The notes under the pieces are model-generated. The model was given only the letters and a program-made list of their open reading frames with translations. It searched no databases and was not told the DNA's origin. DNA of 64,000 bases from Adiantum capillus-veneris (Eukaryota; Streptophyta; Polypodiopsida; Polypodiales; Pteridaceae). Positions 12,134 through 22,780 of this stretch are shown here, piece by piece. Made by a program: the position numbers and the translations under genes. The stretch is taken from assembly GCA_014529385.2 (NCBI GenBank), contig CM043958.1:124270817-124334816 (forward strand), written 5' to 3'. Every line of letters starts with the position of its first letter. The first letter of the stretch is position 1.

Positions 12134-12951
12134 TTGTGTGCACACAGTCCAGCCACAAGGCCTATAACGTGTGCAACCTTTGGGAGTGGTCGAGCTGGAA
12201 GCACAGACAAACAAAGGCGGCAGAGCATGTAGGGAAGGAGACGCACTATCTCTTTCTTTCATAGGTCAAGAGAGTGGTGGGCAGTGCACAGAGAGTGCAG
12301 GAGCATAAACTGCCTATGCAAATGTCTGCCTAGGTGGGTCGGCACAGCAAGATGTCCTATTTGTTATCAAGAGAAAAGTTGAATGAGGCTAGCATCTCGC
12401 GATTCACGGCACGGAGGCAGCAAGATCCACATTTTTTGCAAACACTGGTGCCCTCGAAAAAAACTCTCTCTTTCCCTCTCGCTATCACGCTATGTCCATG
12501 CGAAACCCTCCCACACCCCTTTCCACTTAGTTTAGCTTTCATCCAAACTTTTACAAAAGCATCTTGGCTGACTCTTATAAAAAGAAACGAAACAAAGATT
12601 GTAGGGACATTGCTTTTGGCCAAAAGTAGTCGTGTGAAAAAAATAAAAAGCCTTTCAAAATCTACTAATAAATATAGCAGAAGGGGGAGCCCTTTACACG
12701 TGTAGCAATCTACGACCTGAAGGCTAAAGTCCAAAACAAAAACAAGCCCCTTTGCAGGCGATAAAGAGGGAGAGAGGGGGAGAGGGCGGCCAGCCGTACT
12801 AGTATATTAAATGCATAAGTGAAGGGTGAGTTCAACAAATGAAAAGACCCATGAAAACTTTTTGTGTCCATATAAAGAGACTAGTATGTGACCCGCACAT
12901 TGCTGCAGCAAAAAAAACATCACTCTATTCTCATAGGGCTATCTTAGCTTC

Positions 12952-12968
12952 CAAGTGGAACACTATCT
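12952..12968. repeat. LINE target-site duplication, left copy (17 bp)
   Basis: The sequence CCAAGTGGAACACTATC is identical to 14020-14036 on the other side of the LINE. The uninterrupted paralogue in Helitron-1 (near 938) carries a single version with one difference. Confidence 0.95.
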
Positions 12969-14019
12969 TTTTCTTTCGTAAAACTCACAATTATGAGTGA
13001 TTGTATTATAATGTCACAACAATATACAAATCAGCTTCAAGTTCAAGCCGAGACTCAAGGGATAGAAGGTTACATTAGATACCTAGAAGCGCACTATTTC
13101 TAAATTTCCAATCCTTTTCTCAGCAAGGCTCGAGCGGATGGCAAGGGTCACCCTAATCCAATCATTTGAGTCCTACCTTTTACCTACCACATATATAAAC
13201 TCCTTACTTTCTTGTATAATCTCTACAAAGCTAGCCACAGAGAGGTCGCTAGCAAAGATACGGCAGTTCATGGATTTCTAGATATTGCTGAAGCAACAAT
13301 ATCTGACACTTTGAGTATAGATTAGAAGTGTAGGACTTTGAAAATGTTTCCCACAAGACATAGATACTTCTTGAAGAAACCTTTCTTCCACGTTCTTTGT
13401 ATCCATTTGTACATCTTTCCTGCTACACCTCTAATTGCCGAGCATTCCATGAAAAGGTGGGCATGATCTTTGCTAGCCAATCTGCATCATGAGAATCTAT
13501 CAGATCCGATATTACCCCATGCATGAATCTTGATGCTTGTCGGCAAGGCCCCCCACATTACCTTCCATAGAAATATCGTCAAAAAATGCGGCCAATGTGG
13601 GTTTCAAATATTCTTTGTGACCTCAATCCACAGAGCCTTCGGCCATTGTTCCATTGCTTGTTCAAAGGAGGGAGCCAATCAGCCTCGTGAATTAACTCTT
13701 GGTAAATGCTCTTGGTATGAGGTTTAAAAAATTGGCTACTTATGGGTCATTTCCAAGCTTTCCACTCAAAAGTAGATTCACAGATCGGCATCAAAAATTT
13801 GTCTAGGCCTTCTAAAATTCTTTTGTTGACGAGTATCTTCTTCTCATCTTCTCAGTGCCATTGAGCTGAAACTTGGTAGCCACCTGGCGAGAGGATTTCA
13901 AGCACTTGTTATTTCTATCCCAGAAGTGGCTCAACCTGTGGAGTCCTTTATTGTTCATCCTTCTTGAAGTTTCTCTCCAATAAAGGTTCAAGATAACACC
14001 AATAGTTGTAGATAGCCAG
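12969..14019 (-). mobile_element. 5'-truncated LINE (non-LTR retrotransposon) 3' end
   Basis: This 1051-bp insert interrupts Helitron-3 and is flanked by a perfect 17-bp target-site duplication. The minus strand carries the region that follows plant LINE reverse transcriptases: a stretch with HRLSHFWDRNN (near 13920), then FLWKVMWGALPTSIKIHAWG (near 13520-13575), a Cys, and HAHLFMEC (near 13450). That is the zinc-binding zf-RVT arrangement in which an LWK-like motif precedes a Cys/His cluster. The frame has stop codons and frameshifts, and the reverse transcriptase and endonuclease domains are missing, as in ordinary 5' truncation. The 3' end, at the left, shows only a short A-rich tail (TTTTTCTTTC on plus). 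It can be called a plant LINE fragment; the subfamily is not resolved. Confidence 0.9.
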
Positions 14020-14036
14020 CCAAGTGGAACACTATC
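14020..14036. repeat. LINE target-site duplication, right copy (17 bp)
   Basis: Identical to 12952-12968; it resumes the Helitron-3 sequence, matching Helitron-1 from about 940 onward. Confidence 0.95.
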
Positions 14037-14233
14037 AATACTCTCTTTCTACATGTACAAATTTTTTATTTCTAAAAATGATGCATGACACAACCTCTTG
14101 ATAGATTCTAACAAAATCAAATTTATGTAAGATGCCGCAAATCATTATTTGATACCAAGCTTGGGAGCTATAAGAAATTATTTTTTATGAGGTTCTAGAC
14201 CTTGTTGAACAAACTTAGGAGTGATCTACTTCT

Positions 14234-14236
<3 letters not shown>

Positions 14237-14274
<38 letters not shown>
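14237..14274. repeat. (GA)n microsatellite
   Basis: Orthologous in position to the AG run at 1219-1260 of Helitron-1. Confidence 0.93.
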
Positions 14275-14275
<1 letters not shown>

Positions 14276-14494
14276 CTCGTTTTGGTCTAGCAATTCTACC
14301 AAGCATTATTATACAAATTAGATAAGCTAGCATGGTGTGAAAAGATGAAAGATAAGAGAAGTTGTTGTAATAATAGAGCTTTTTTTGAAAATGGAGTGGG
14401 TTCTAGAATTGGTTTCAACAATAGGAACACAATTGGATTCAATTTCTCTTCTCCACTCTCTTACTTGTGTCTTTCTTATGAGAAAGACATAGTA

Positions 14495-14760
14495 GTGGTG
14501 CACATCATAAACCTCCAATTTAGCAACTAGGTAAGCCACAGTTTTTAAAGATGAAGGCCCATAATTGTTACACTTTGTAATTATTAAACTTTTCATGACC
14601 AAGGGTAGAGTTGTGAAAAGACATAGCAGTGGTGCACATCATAAACCTCCAATTTAGCAACTAGGTAAGCCACAAAGTTTTTAAAGATGAAGGCCCATAG
14701 TTGCTACATTGTGTAATTATAAAACTTTTCATGACCAAGAGTAGAGTTGTGAAAAGATTA
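14495..14760. repeat. Local tandem duplication of about 125 bp
   Basis: A block containing GTGCACATCATAAACCTCC and a following CTAGGTAAGCCACA occurs at about 14498-14620 and again at about 14632-14757. Helitron-1 has one diverged copy near 1510-1690, so this duplication is specific to Helitron-3. Confidence 0.75.
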
Positions 14761-15585
14761 GGGCTCATAGATTCCAGTGTACCAAGAAAGCTTAAAGTTT
14801 TAAAGAGATGAGTTGGCTTGCTTTTATCATTAATAATGTGGTTGAGTGTTACATATATGTTTCTCTCTAAAATTTTCTTTGCTTGCATCTCTATCTATGT
14901 TTTGTGCACAAGCATGGTAATGGTTTACATCATCACCTAATCACAACAATGCATAAGCATCTTAGTACAATAAGGTGCACACTATATTTCTATGACTCTA
15001 TGAACACTTTCATGTCATTTGTATCTTAAAATGTGATAGAAATAAAACCAAAATAAGGTTTCTCATATGTTTGTTTTTGCAAGACTTTTGGCCATTATGA
15101 TAAATTGAAGGACATGGTCCAAAATTGAGGCTCTAACTTGAAATCATGTATGTCATTGATCTTTATCTTCCTCTCTTCCTAAGGTACACAATCATGTTCC
15201 TCATTGAGAGAAGATTGTATTCAACCATTTACATGCTTAAGCCTATTCCATTGCACACAATCCATACCATACTAACCATTTGGTTTAGCTCCTACTCCAT
15301 TAAATGTGAGACCAGACATTGAGGCACTGTAGGAGAGCCTCTTTTTGTATATACATTATGTTCCTTCCAAATTTGATTGTATGAATATCCTACCCTACTT
15401 GAGTGATAAGCTTTTGATCACATTAAATTTATTTTCTTACATTCTAACTTAGACCATGGCCTACATTTCTTTCTATCCAAGAAACTCCACACTTTCAATT
15501 TTTAATTGCCACCATTATATCCATAGTCTTCAAGCATAATACATGTTGTATTTGGTTCCATTGCTCAATTCGACCTGCAAGGATG

Positions 15586-15711
15586 ATATCTGTGTGTGTG
15601 TGTGTGTGTGTGTGTTGAACTTTGAGGTCATATATATATGTGTATGTATGTGTACACACACATACACATATGTGTGTACATACATACACATATGTATGTA
15701 CATACATAGAT

Positions 15712-15798
<87 letters not shown>

Positions 15799-15800
15799 GA
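15586..15800. repeat. Compound (TG)-(TATG)-(CA)-(TA) microsatellite
   Basis: TG repeats, mixed GTATGT/ACATAC blocks, about 29 CA units (15723-15780) and a TA tail. TG-rich and CA-rich blocks on one strand can pair, so a hairpin or left-handed structure is possible. Long Cys-Val and Thr-His frames across it are dinucleotide artefacts. Confidence 0.93.
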
Positions 15801-16009
15801 TATCTACTTCTAGGGACTTGCTATACGTTGTGTGCAAGCACAATGCTACAAGCACACAACCTGATGGATGCAAACAAGCTCTACGTCTACGGGAAGGTGT
15901 GTCACTCACCTCCTACATTGCTGCGGCCGAGGGACTCCATGTGCGCATAGAGAAGAAGGAGCCGCTACATTTCCACTCATCCTTCTCCGTGTTGTCGTGC
16001 TCATCGATG

Positions 16010-16010
<1 letters not shown>

Positions 16011-16075
<65 letters not shown>
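16011..16075. repeat. (CT)n microsatellite
   Basis: About 32 CT units with one TG interruption near 16030, close to the left edge of the G1 LTR region. Confidence 0.93.
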
Positions 16076-16079
<4 letters not shown>

Positions 16080-16182
16080 CATGCAAAAAGAGGTGAAGCA
16101 GGAGGAAAGCTTTCACATTGAGAATTCCTTGAAAACCTTATCTAGGGCTTGCCATCCTTTTCACATACGGGGGCCCATATTT

Positions 16183-16321
16183 TGTTAGCTAGTGCTAAAT
16201 GGGTCTAGTGCGTCTTTCATCGGCGATTAGCAACCTTTTACAATAAACCTCTTGGACTGACAAGCCCGGCCCATGACTCAACATATGCACAACAGAATAA
16301 TGGCGGCATCATGGGTTAACA
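16183..16321 (-). repeat. Putative 3' LTR of G1 (inner edge secure, outer edge not)
   Basis: Read on minus it begins TGTTAACCCATGATGCC directly after a PPT-like AAGAAGGGGGGCA. A TGTTAG on plus at 16183 would give a terminal inverted repeat and a 139-bp LTR. That is short beside the 912-951 bp of G2 and G4, so the LTR may extend left through the CT run; a GCCCTAGATAA stretch shared with the G2 LTR lies just outside, near 16139-16149. No partner LTR was found. Confidence 0.45.
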
Positions 16322-16334
16322 TGCCCCCCTTCTT
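16322..16334 (-). other. Polypurine tract of G1
   Basis: On minus this reads AAGAAGGGGGGCA and lies immediately before the TGTT of the LTR, where the plus-strand primer of reverse transcription is expected. The G2 and G4 tracts have the same G-run layout. Confidence 0.6.
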
Positions 16335-17533
16335 GATTTAGATTCCTTCCTCAGAAGCTAGTGAGGTGAAGCTCATTTGTCAAGGTGGTAGAGGATCTGG
16401 AATAGATTGTGTGCACAACAAATTCACCATAGTATGCAAGCAAAACTTTATGGAAATAAAGCATGAGGTACATATAAAGTACATGAGGACATACGTAATT
16501 ACAAAGAATTATGAAATGATTCACTGCCATTAAGGACGAATAAATTGCAATTTGATGAAATTAAACAATCAAGAGTTTTGGGCTTATGGATTAATCTATG
16601 AATTAGGTAGGTATGGCTAAGGTTAAAACAACTAGTAGTAGCACAGTTAGGAAGATTATCTAAATACAAGATTATCCAATTGTGCCTTTTAGCTTTGATT
16701 ACCCAACTAACTCTCACAAATCCAAACAAGAGCTTGAAATTTTCACCCTAAGCTTAATGGAAGTCTTTTTCATATCATTTTGTTCTTTTTTTATTCAAAA
16801 TTATTTGCCATGTGTGCTTATTTTGTATGTTCGGGCCTTTTTGCTTTTCAAAGAAAAGCGCCCACACTGGGAACCTCAAGGGCTCTAGTACCATAAACAA
16901 TACATGTGAGTGAGGTACCAAATCAAGCCAAGACTTCTCTTCTAGCTTAAGATTTTACTTTTGTGGTACTTTTTCCTTTTGATTCCATGTCCTTTGTATT
17001 CTCACTAGTGTCTTTCATTGTTGAAGTGAGCAAGATTTTCTATGCCTAAAACACTCCTAAGGTCTCAAACACCCAGATACTTTTACCAACAACTAGGACT
17101 AGCGGTCAAGTAAATGAGTTAACCAAAAATCACGGCCTCCTAACCTTAAGGCTCATTCATATTAAGACTAACTCTAGTTCATCAACCTAAGCAAAGACAT
17201 ATTTGTATAGCTATAATGACAGATAACAAAAAATAACTTAATGCACTTAATCAAACGATGTAAAACCACAAGTAGAAAATATAAATATCGCAAGCATGAA
17301 TCATGGAAAGTAGTACACCCAGAGGTACATAATTTCTCATTTCTTTGCTATTGATTCTACACAACAACATCAAGCATCAAGGAACTATACCTCTAAGAGG
17401 CATGTCAATGTGAAAAGATTAAAACTCATGGAAAACAAGTTGAAACATAATCTAGGCCCCTAACCAAACTATCTGTGTCACTTATGGAATCAAGGAAAAA
17501 TGATATTATATAGACCGGGTGGCATCCCTTAGG
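16335..17533. other. 3' non-coding part of G1
   Basis: No supported gene. The minus frame at 16499-16729 shows no domain. The position between the acidic frame and the PPT suggests 3' untranslated element DNA. Confidence 0.4.
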
Positions 17534-17890
17534 CTAGCCTCTATCCTCATCATCTAGATAAACAAAATTATTGTCAGTGATGCTATAGTCTTTCTCAGAT
17601 TCTTCATCATCTTTGTGTGCACACATGTTAATCAAGAACCTCGATATGCATGGATACTCATCTTGTGCAAAAGAATAGGCATGTGCCACTGGAGAAACAT
17701 TCATTACTGGGTATGGGTCACTAGTAGTCCATAGACGTATTAGCCATTCTAGCTCCTCAAAAATTTTCTCACACGCTAGTCTCTCTACTAAACCCCATTC
17801 ACAAGAAAGCACAGGGTAGCATATGTGAAACACTTGAAAAAAATAAAAACATTTCATAAAAGGTACCTTTCGTAAAAAATAGAAGCGCAT
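17534..17890 (-). CDS. Unidentified acidic frame in the 3' part of G1 (118 aa)
   Basis: The product is not recognised. The frame encodes a basic, aromatic N-terminus, a middle with Trp and Glu residues (EELEWLIRLW), and an acidic C-terminus (DDEESEKD, YLDDEDRG). It lies downstream of the W-x-P-K region in G1, in the same orientation. In G4 an acidic frame of similar character (57491-58153, also with an LEW motif) accompanies the W-x-P-K region. The two may be parts of one extra protein, but I could not align them convincingly. It could also be chance. Confidence 0.35.
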   Translation of the reverse strand: MRFYFLRKVPFMKCFYFFQVFHICYPVLSCEWGLVERLACEKIFEELEWLIRLWTTSDPYPVMNVSPVAHAYSFAQDEYPCISRFLINMCAHKDDEESEKDYSITDNNFVYLDDEDRG

Positions 17891-19116
17891 GTATTTGGTG
17901 AGCTAGCCATCTTTGGGAGCACACATTGATTTGGTTAGGTCTCTAAAATATGAGTGTTGTTTCTTATGTTGCTTGATGTGACATGTGAATTTGGGCTCTA
18001 TGTTGTGTTGGATAGGGTGCATTGCTAGTCGCTCTTGCTCATTTATTTTTTATGTTTTTTTTTGGGTTAGTATAAGTATAAGGCTATGTATATACAATCC
18101 CTCAATTAAAGAGTCGATAGGTCAAGGAGGAAGGTAAAGAGGGAAGCGAGCGAATGATGGTTGTAGTAAACACTCCCCCCTTCCTTGGGTAGATCATATC
18201 TTTTGGAAGGTTATCGTCACTCCTTGAAACCAATCATTCCAAGTTGTAACGGGTGAAGTCTTTTACCAATAGTTTTCCACTATCCTAGGTGCTTCATCAA
18301 GTTGCAAGGGTGGTAAGGTATTATCCCATTATCTTACATGCAACATTGGTGTAGGTGGTGAACTTACAATGGGAGGTACAAATTCTTTCTTGGTTTTATG
18401 GATATTTACAATAGTAAATGGAGGTTGTGTCCCCGAGGAATTCACCATGGAAAACTTACCGCACTACTACATAAGTGTAGGGGAGGGGGGTTATTTCACA
18501 AGTTACATAAGCTTATAATTTAAGGTAGGCCCCCAATAATTTATCTCCCAAGCTTCAAAATAAGAGAGGGGGTATCATATTTATGGTGGGGGGGAGTGAG
18601 AAAAGGGAAAAATGAGAGGAATTTTTTGTGTTTCAAAATCATGGCTTCCCAAAAGAGTCTGCTCTTGAACTTGTGAGTCAATAGCTACAAAGATAAATGC
18701 AAGAACTAACACTGCTTTATATCAATTGATTGTTTTGTGATTATTGTTCATTTGTTGAGGGATGAAAGTTATAAAGAGTTTTTATAAATGCAAATCTACA
18801 CGGAGAACCTAGCCAACTTTATAACCATGTTTTTTGAGTAATTTAGATGGTTCAAAATTGGATGAGTAGCCAGAGTGCAAGCTGATTGGGCACATAGTTT
18901 GAAAGTCAAACTAAGAAACATTGAGGGTACATCTAGTTATCAACAAAAGTATTCCTTAGTATATTTCCAATCACTATGCTACACACTCTTTGACTAGTTT
19001 TACTTAGTTAGATCATGTTAGACCTAATTTTTATATGTAAGATAGAGGTGTGATAGTTTTCTTCATTTATTTTCATATAAGCGTAAAAAAGGGGGGGTCA
19101 TATTTTCCGATATGAA
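17891..19116. other. Internal G1 DNA without a readable frame
   Basis: About 1.2 kb with no frame I can assign. It is probably decayed coding or untranslated element sequence. A C-rich run near 18174 and G-rich runs near 18482 and 18591 are the only conspicuous local features. Confidence 0.4.
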
Positions 19117-19565
19117 TCATATGTAGAGTTTTATCAGGTGGTGTCCCGTTTTGTATATAGAGTGAATCCCCCGGGGTTGTGTCGAAGCTTGTATTTTTGT
19201 AGATGAACTACATGAAGAGTTGGAAGCTTCATTTGACTTCCCTATTCTTGAGTTAGGTGGAACGAAACGTTCTTTCTTTGGTACCCAAACTACCTCTGGA
19301 ATGGGTGTGTAGCATTCCATGTTCTTTTCCTTTCCGCTGTCTGCAAATTATTTTGGAGTTACAAGATTTGGCCTACATGGATCTTTAGTAGGTGACAGGG
19401 GAGCACACAAGGTACGTTTAGGTACCCAGATTTGATTGTTTCCATCATAGTAGCCTTGGGTTTCCAATACTCATTTAGGAATACAACATAGCGTTTTCTT
19501 ACCTTTTTTGGGGTGAGTGGGATGTCTCTTATGAGGGTTTTGTTTTGAACTAGATTGAGCATCAA
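19117..19565 (-). pseudogene. W-x-P-K repeat region of G1 (broken)
   Basis: Read on minus, in changing frames, the motif Trp-x-Pro-Lys appears at least three times: WKPKAT (near 19470), WVPKRT (near 19425) and WVPKKERF (near 19275), separated by Pro/Ser/Lys-rich spacers. The same motif, with WVPKK, WIPKK and WVPKE versions, recurs in G4 at 56699-57507. No catalytic domain is visible. It lies just downstream of the retropepsin-like domain. The function is unknown; a nucleic-acid or capsid-associated spacer is conceivable but unproven. Confidence 0.5.
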
Positions 19566-19756
19566 AAGTGGTTGTTAACGAAGGTTGAGGGACTCATTTG
19601 TATGTTTCTCTTGACAATTCACGCTGAGTCTTGGGTGCTTCATTCTTTGTTTCAACCACAAAAGTTGAAGCTCTAAAGGGTTGTGCTATAGGGACAGATG
19701 TTTCAACCTCTTAAATATGCAATGTTCCATTTTGTGTTCCCAGAAGAGGCACTAAC

Positions 19757-20120
19757 TCAGGGACTATCACTTGAGTAGCAGGATTGTTTATGTGTCATGA
19801 TACTCCCCATTTCCCAATCAATAGTACACTTGGCTTCAAACATCCACTTACGTCCCGGGTTTATGTTGCCCTCCATAACACCCGTACGCATGACCAAAAA
19901 TCTTTGAGCCACGGTTCCATTGTCATAAGTAACAGGAGTGTGCAAGATTCCAAAGATAGTAGTTTTCTTCTTGTTAATACCCTTGACTTGGATGGTACTT
20001 TTGGATAAAGAAGGATTTCCTAACTAACACCACACTCCATAGGATAACAGATTATGCTTAGCTCGTGTGTCCAATAAAGCGTTATATAGCACTTTCCCAT
20101 AGGTTCTATTTAACTCGATG
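19757..20120 (-). pseudogene. Retropepsin-like domain downstream of the G1 integrase
   Basis: On minus there is an aspartic-protease pattern: LLDTRAKHNLLS near 20060-20080, where retropepsins have D-T/S-G-A, then STIQVKG, a GILHTPVTY strand, NPGRKWM near 19850 where the family has LGR-x-W/F-L/M, and CTIDWE near 19815. The spacing matches a full retropepsin of about 100 residues. The active-site Gly is Arg and the LGR Leu is Pro, and at least one stop interrupts it, so it is inactive. The position after integrase is odd, because gypsy elements place protease before reverse transcriptase. It may belong to a second element joined here, or to an extra reading frame of this family. Confidence 0.58.
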
Positions 20121-20330
20121 GGGTATCATAGAGGTGGGTCAAATCTTCCAAATCGTCCTCTAATTCAACTTGAAATGCATGTGTAACTCCAAGTTTGGCG
20201 GCACCTAATACATCGTTGTTGCTCTTGAGCCTCAGCTTGAGCTTGTATCTTTTTCAACTTGTGCCTTGGCTACCTTTTTTCTAATGAATGTCACATAGCT
20301 CCTCTTGGCCTAAAGGATCATAACATCTTT

Positions 20331-21330
20331 TTAATTTACTTCCATCGAGGAATCCAATGGTTTCCACTCCATTTGAAGATTTTCCACATGAATGGTACCT
20401 TGTGGGGTGATTTTGCATACTCTATATGGTTCTTTTCCCACATATTTTAGCTTTTTCTTCTTGTTATGCACTCCATACATAAGAACTTCATCCCCAAACT
20501 TGATATCCTTGTTCTTTAAATGATGATCAAACATTTATTTTGCCTATCCTTCTCCACAAGTGCATTTTTCACAGACAATTGCCTTTCTTCATCTAACTGC
20601 TCAAGGATATATAAATGCTCAACTAAAGGGTTACCATCCCAACCTTCATGTAAAGCTACTCGAACACTAGGAATGACAAACTCCTAGGGCATAGCTGCTT
20701 CTTGGCCATATACCATCTTGAAAGGTGTACAATTAATAGCCACTTTGTATGTAGTACAATAAGCCCATAGATCTGATTCTAGCTTCAAATCCCAATCTGT
20801 GCGATGAGCCTCTATCGTCTTGGTCAAGATATAAATTAAAGTCTTATTAAAACTCTCAGCTTGGACATTTTCTTGTGGATAATAAGGTGTCAACTTATGG
20901 TGGGATATCATGAAGCTTCTTGTGAGTTCCTTGATCACTTCATTTATAAAATGAGTGTCATTATCACTCAGGATTCCAAAGGGACAACCAAATTGCATGA
21001 TAATGTTCTCAAAGAGAAACTTAGTAGTTGATGTTGCATTAGCCTTGCGGTTGCCTTAGCTTCTGTCCACTTTGTCACATAGTCAGTCGCAACAATAATA
21101 TATCGGGATTGGGTGCTACGGACTGCCAAACTAATTGGGCCTATAAAGTCTAAACCCCAGTTTTCAAATGGTTGGGTCACCTTAATAGGATGTAAGGACA
21201 TATGATACTTCAGTTATGTGGTCTTGTAACATTGGCATTCATTGCATCCCTTTGCAAAGAGTGATGCATCCTTGAATAAGGTGGGCCACAAATAGTTTGA
21301 TTGCAACACTTTTTTTAGCAACTAGTTATC
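20331..21330 (-). pseudogene. G1 integrase (broken)
   Basis: The minus strand encodes a zinc-site remnant (CNECQCYK near 21235), the catalytic core with the first Asp in GLDFIGPIS (near 21145), the second Asp in SDNDTHF (near 20960), and the Glu in the PQENVQAESFNKTL segment (near 20865). The D-D-E triad is therefore still readable, though a frameshift near 20990 splits the core. A C-terminal part follows (20534-20331), rich in Lys and containing KYVGKEPYRV. Integrase inserts the cDNA into host DNA; this copy cannot make an intact protein. Confidence 0.85.
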
Positions 21331-21447
21331 TTGAAAAATGTCCTTCGGCTATGCCCATGTGTGCTTCTTGCAATATGTAAAAATACTCATCCTCACAAGC
21401 ACATTGTCTAAGAATATCATCCTTCCTAACTTAGAGAGTACTTGCAA

Positions 21448-22044
21448 TTAGAGAATAAGGTTTTCCTTTAGTAGCTTTCGAGCTATATCCTTATGAAGCT
21501 CCTTGGATGGAAAACCATTAACTAAAAATTTAACAATATTTTCACTCCATTCAAGTATGGTCTCGACTAGGAATAGGGAAGTATCGAGCAATTCATCATT
21601 GATTCCACTAGGGGATTCACCATTTGGTATGCAAGACAAATGATCAGCCATGACATGCCTTTTATCGGGTCTAACCACAACGATAAAATCAAACTCAAGA
21701 AGAATTAATAACCATCATGTAATTCTTCCCATGGAACATGGTTTGTTTACTAGATACAACAACTCTTAATGATCCACATAAAATACAAACTTGCTGGCAA
21801 GAAGGAAGCAAAATTTCTTTACTACACAAATCATAGCTAAACCTTCCCACTCTGTAGTGTTGTAGTTCCTCTCAGCATCATTCAATTGGAGACTTGCAAA
21901 GATAATGAGGTAGTCCAATTTATGTTCTCCTCGTTGAGCTAAAACACACCCAATAGAAAATTTTGACGCATCAATATGTACATGGAAAATTACGTTCCAA
22001 TTGGGCACTCGCATGATTGGAGCACTTGTCAGGGCCCTTTTCAA
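21448..22044 (-). pseudogene. G1 RNase H (broken)
   Basis: The gypsy-type RNase H domain is recognisable from HVHIDASKFSIGCVLAQ (catalytic Asp) and ERNYNTTEWEGLAM (the Glu region) through FVFYVDH, ending in RHVMADHLS, where the family has A-D-x-L-S-R. A stop separates the two halves near 21765. RNase H removes the RNA strand during reverse transcription. Confidence 0.85.
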
Positions 22045-22074
22045 TAATTCATAGGCATGGTCACACTCATCGAT

Positions 22075-22780
22075 CTAGTGAAACTCAATAAGAAGCTTGT
22101 ACAATCGATGAGCTATCTCATCAAAGTTTAAAATAAACTGGCGAAAATAACCAGCATGCCAAGTGAATCTTTGGACTCCCTTATAGTTTGTAGGTGGTGG
22201 TAAACTAGCAATGGCTTTAATTTTTCTTTCATCTATGAGAATCCCATTCTTGGACACAGTATGCCCTAACATGACTCCATGATTAACCCAAAATTGGTAT
22301 TTAAAAGGGTTCAATGAGATGCCATACAATCTACACCTTTCAAAAAAATTTCATTAACCTAATAGATGTTCTTTCCACAAAGAATAAACACAAAGTTCAT
22401 CTAAAAAAGCTTCAAAAAACTCCCTTAAATATTCCCTAAAAGAATTATTTATTAATCTTTGGAATGTAGTAGGGGCATTAGTTAAGCCAAAAGCCATAAC
22501 ACAAAATGAAAACACTCCGAGTTCAGTTATAAAAGAGGTTTTAGCTTGGTCCTCTAGTGCAATCGTGATTTGATTATAATCAGCGTACCCATTTAAAAAG
22601 CTATAAGCTTTCTTTCTTGCAACTCGTTCAAGCACATGTTCCGAATATGGCAAGGGGTAATGGTCTCTTTTAGTGGCACCGTTAATCTTCTTGAGATCCA
22701 TGCACACTCTAAGTTTCCCATTCTTTTTTGGCACAATAACTATTGGAGACACCCATTTTGAATGCTCAATAGGGTATATG
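22075..22780 (-). pseudogene. G1 reverse transcriptase (broken, catalytic motif altered)
   Basis: The domain is clear: SPIVIVPKKNGKLRVCMDLK, then YPLPYSEHVLERV, FLNGYADYNQI, FGLTNAPTTFQRL, and LGHTVSKNGI in the thumb/connection. The catalytic Y/F-x-D-D box reads FLDE here (near 22395), so the second Asp is Glu. A frameshift lies near 22340. Gypsy family is supported by the VPKKNGKLRV and LGHTVS motifs and by RT preceding integrase. Confidence 0.9.

Larger units (their letters stand above)
10236..12640. repeat. Tandem noncoding unit, copy 2
   Basis: This is the direct repeat of 8268-10235, with the same block order and several extra insertions. A small module containing CCAAAATANCCCTNTAATTT is repeated inside it at about 10433, 10535 and 11083, and occurs in diverged form in copy 1. 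A GCTAGAGG/CCAGGGGCT-type segment is also duplicated at about 11505 and 11651. No coding sequence is supported. Confidence 0.68.

Noticed and set aside
12787-12800. Possible second Helitron 3' end (CGGCCAGCCG followed by TACTAG) on plus
   Set aside because: The stem is only 4 bp with a 2-base loop and no matching plus-oriented 5' end was found at a sensible distance.
15495-15950. Several overlapping 60-135-codon frames on both strands
   Set aside because: They translate the TG/CA/TA microsatellite and have Cys-Val or Thr-His repeats in all phases.
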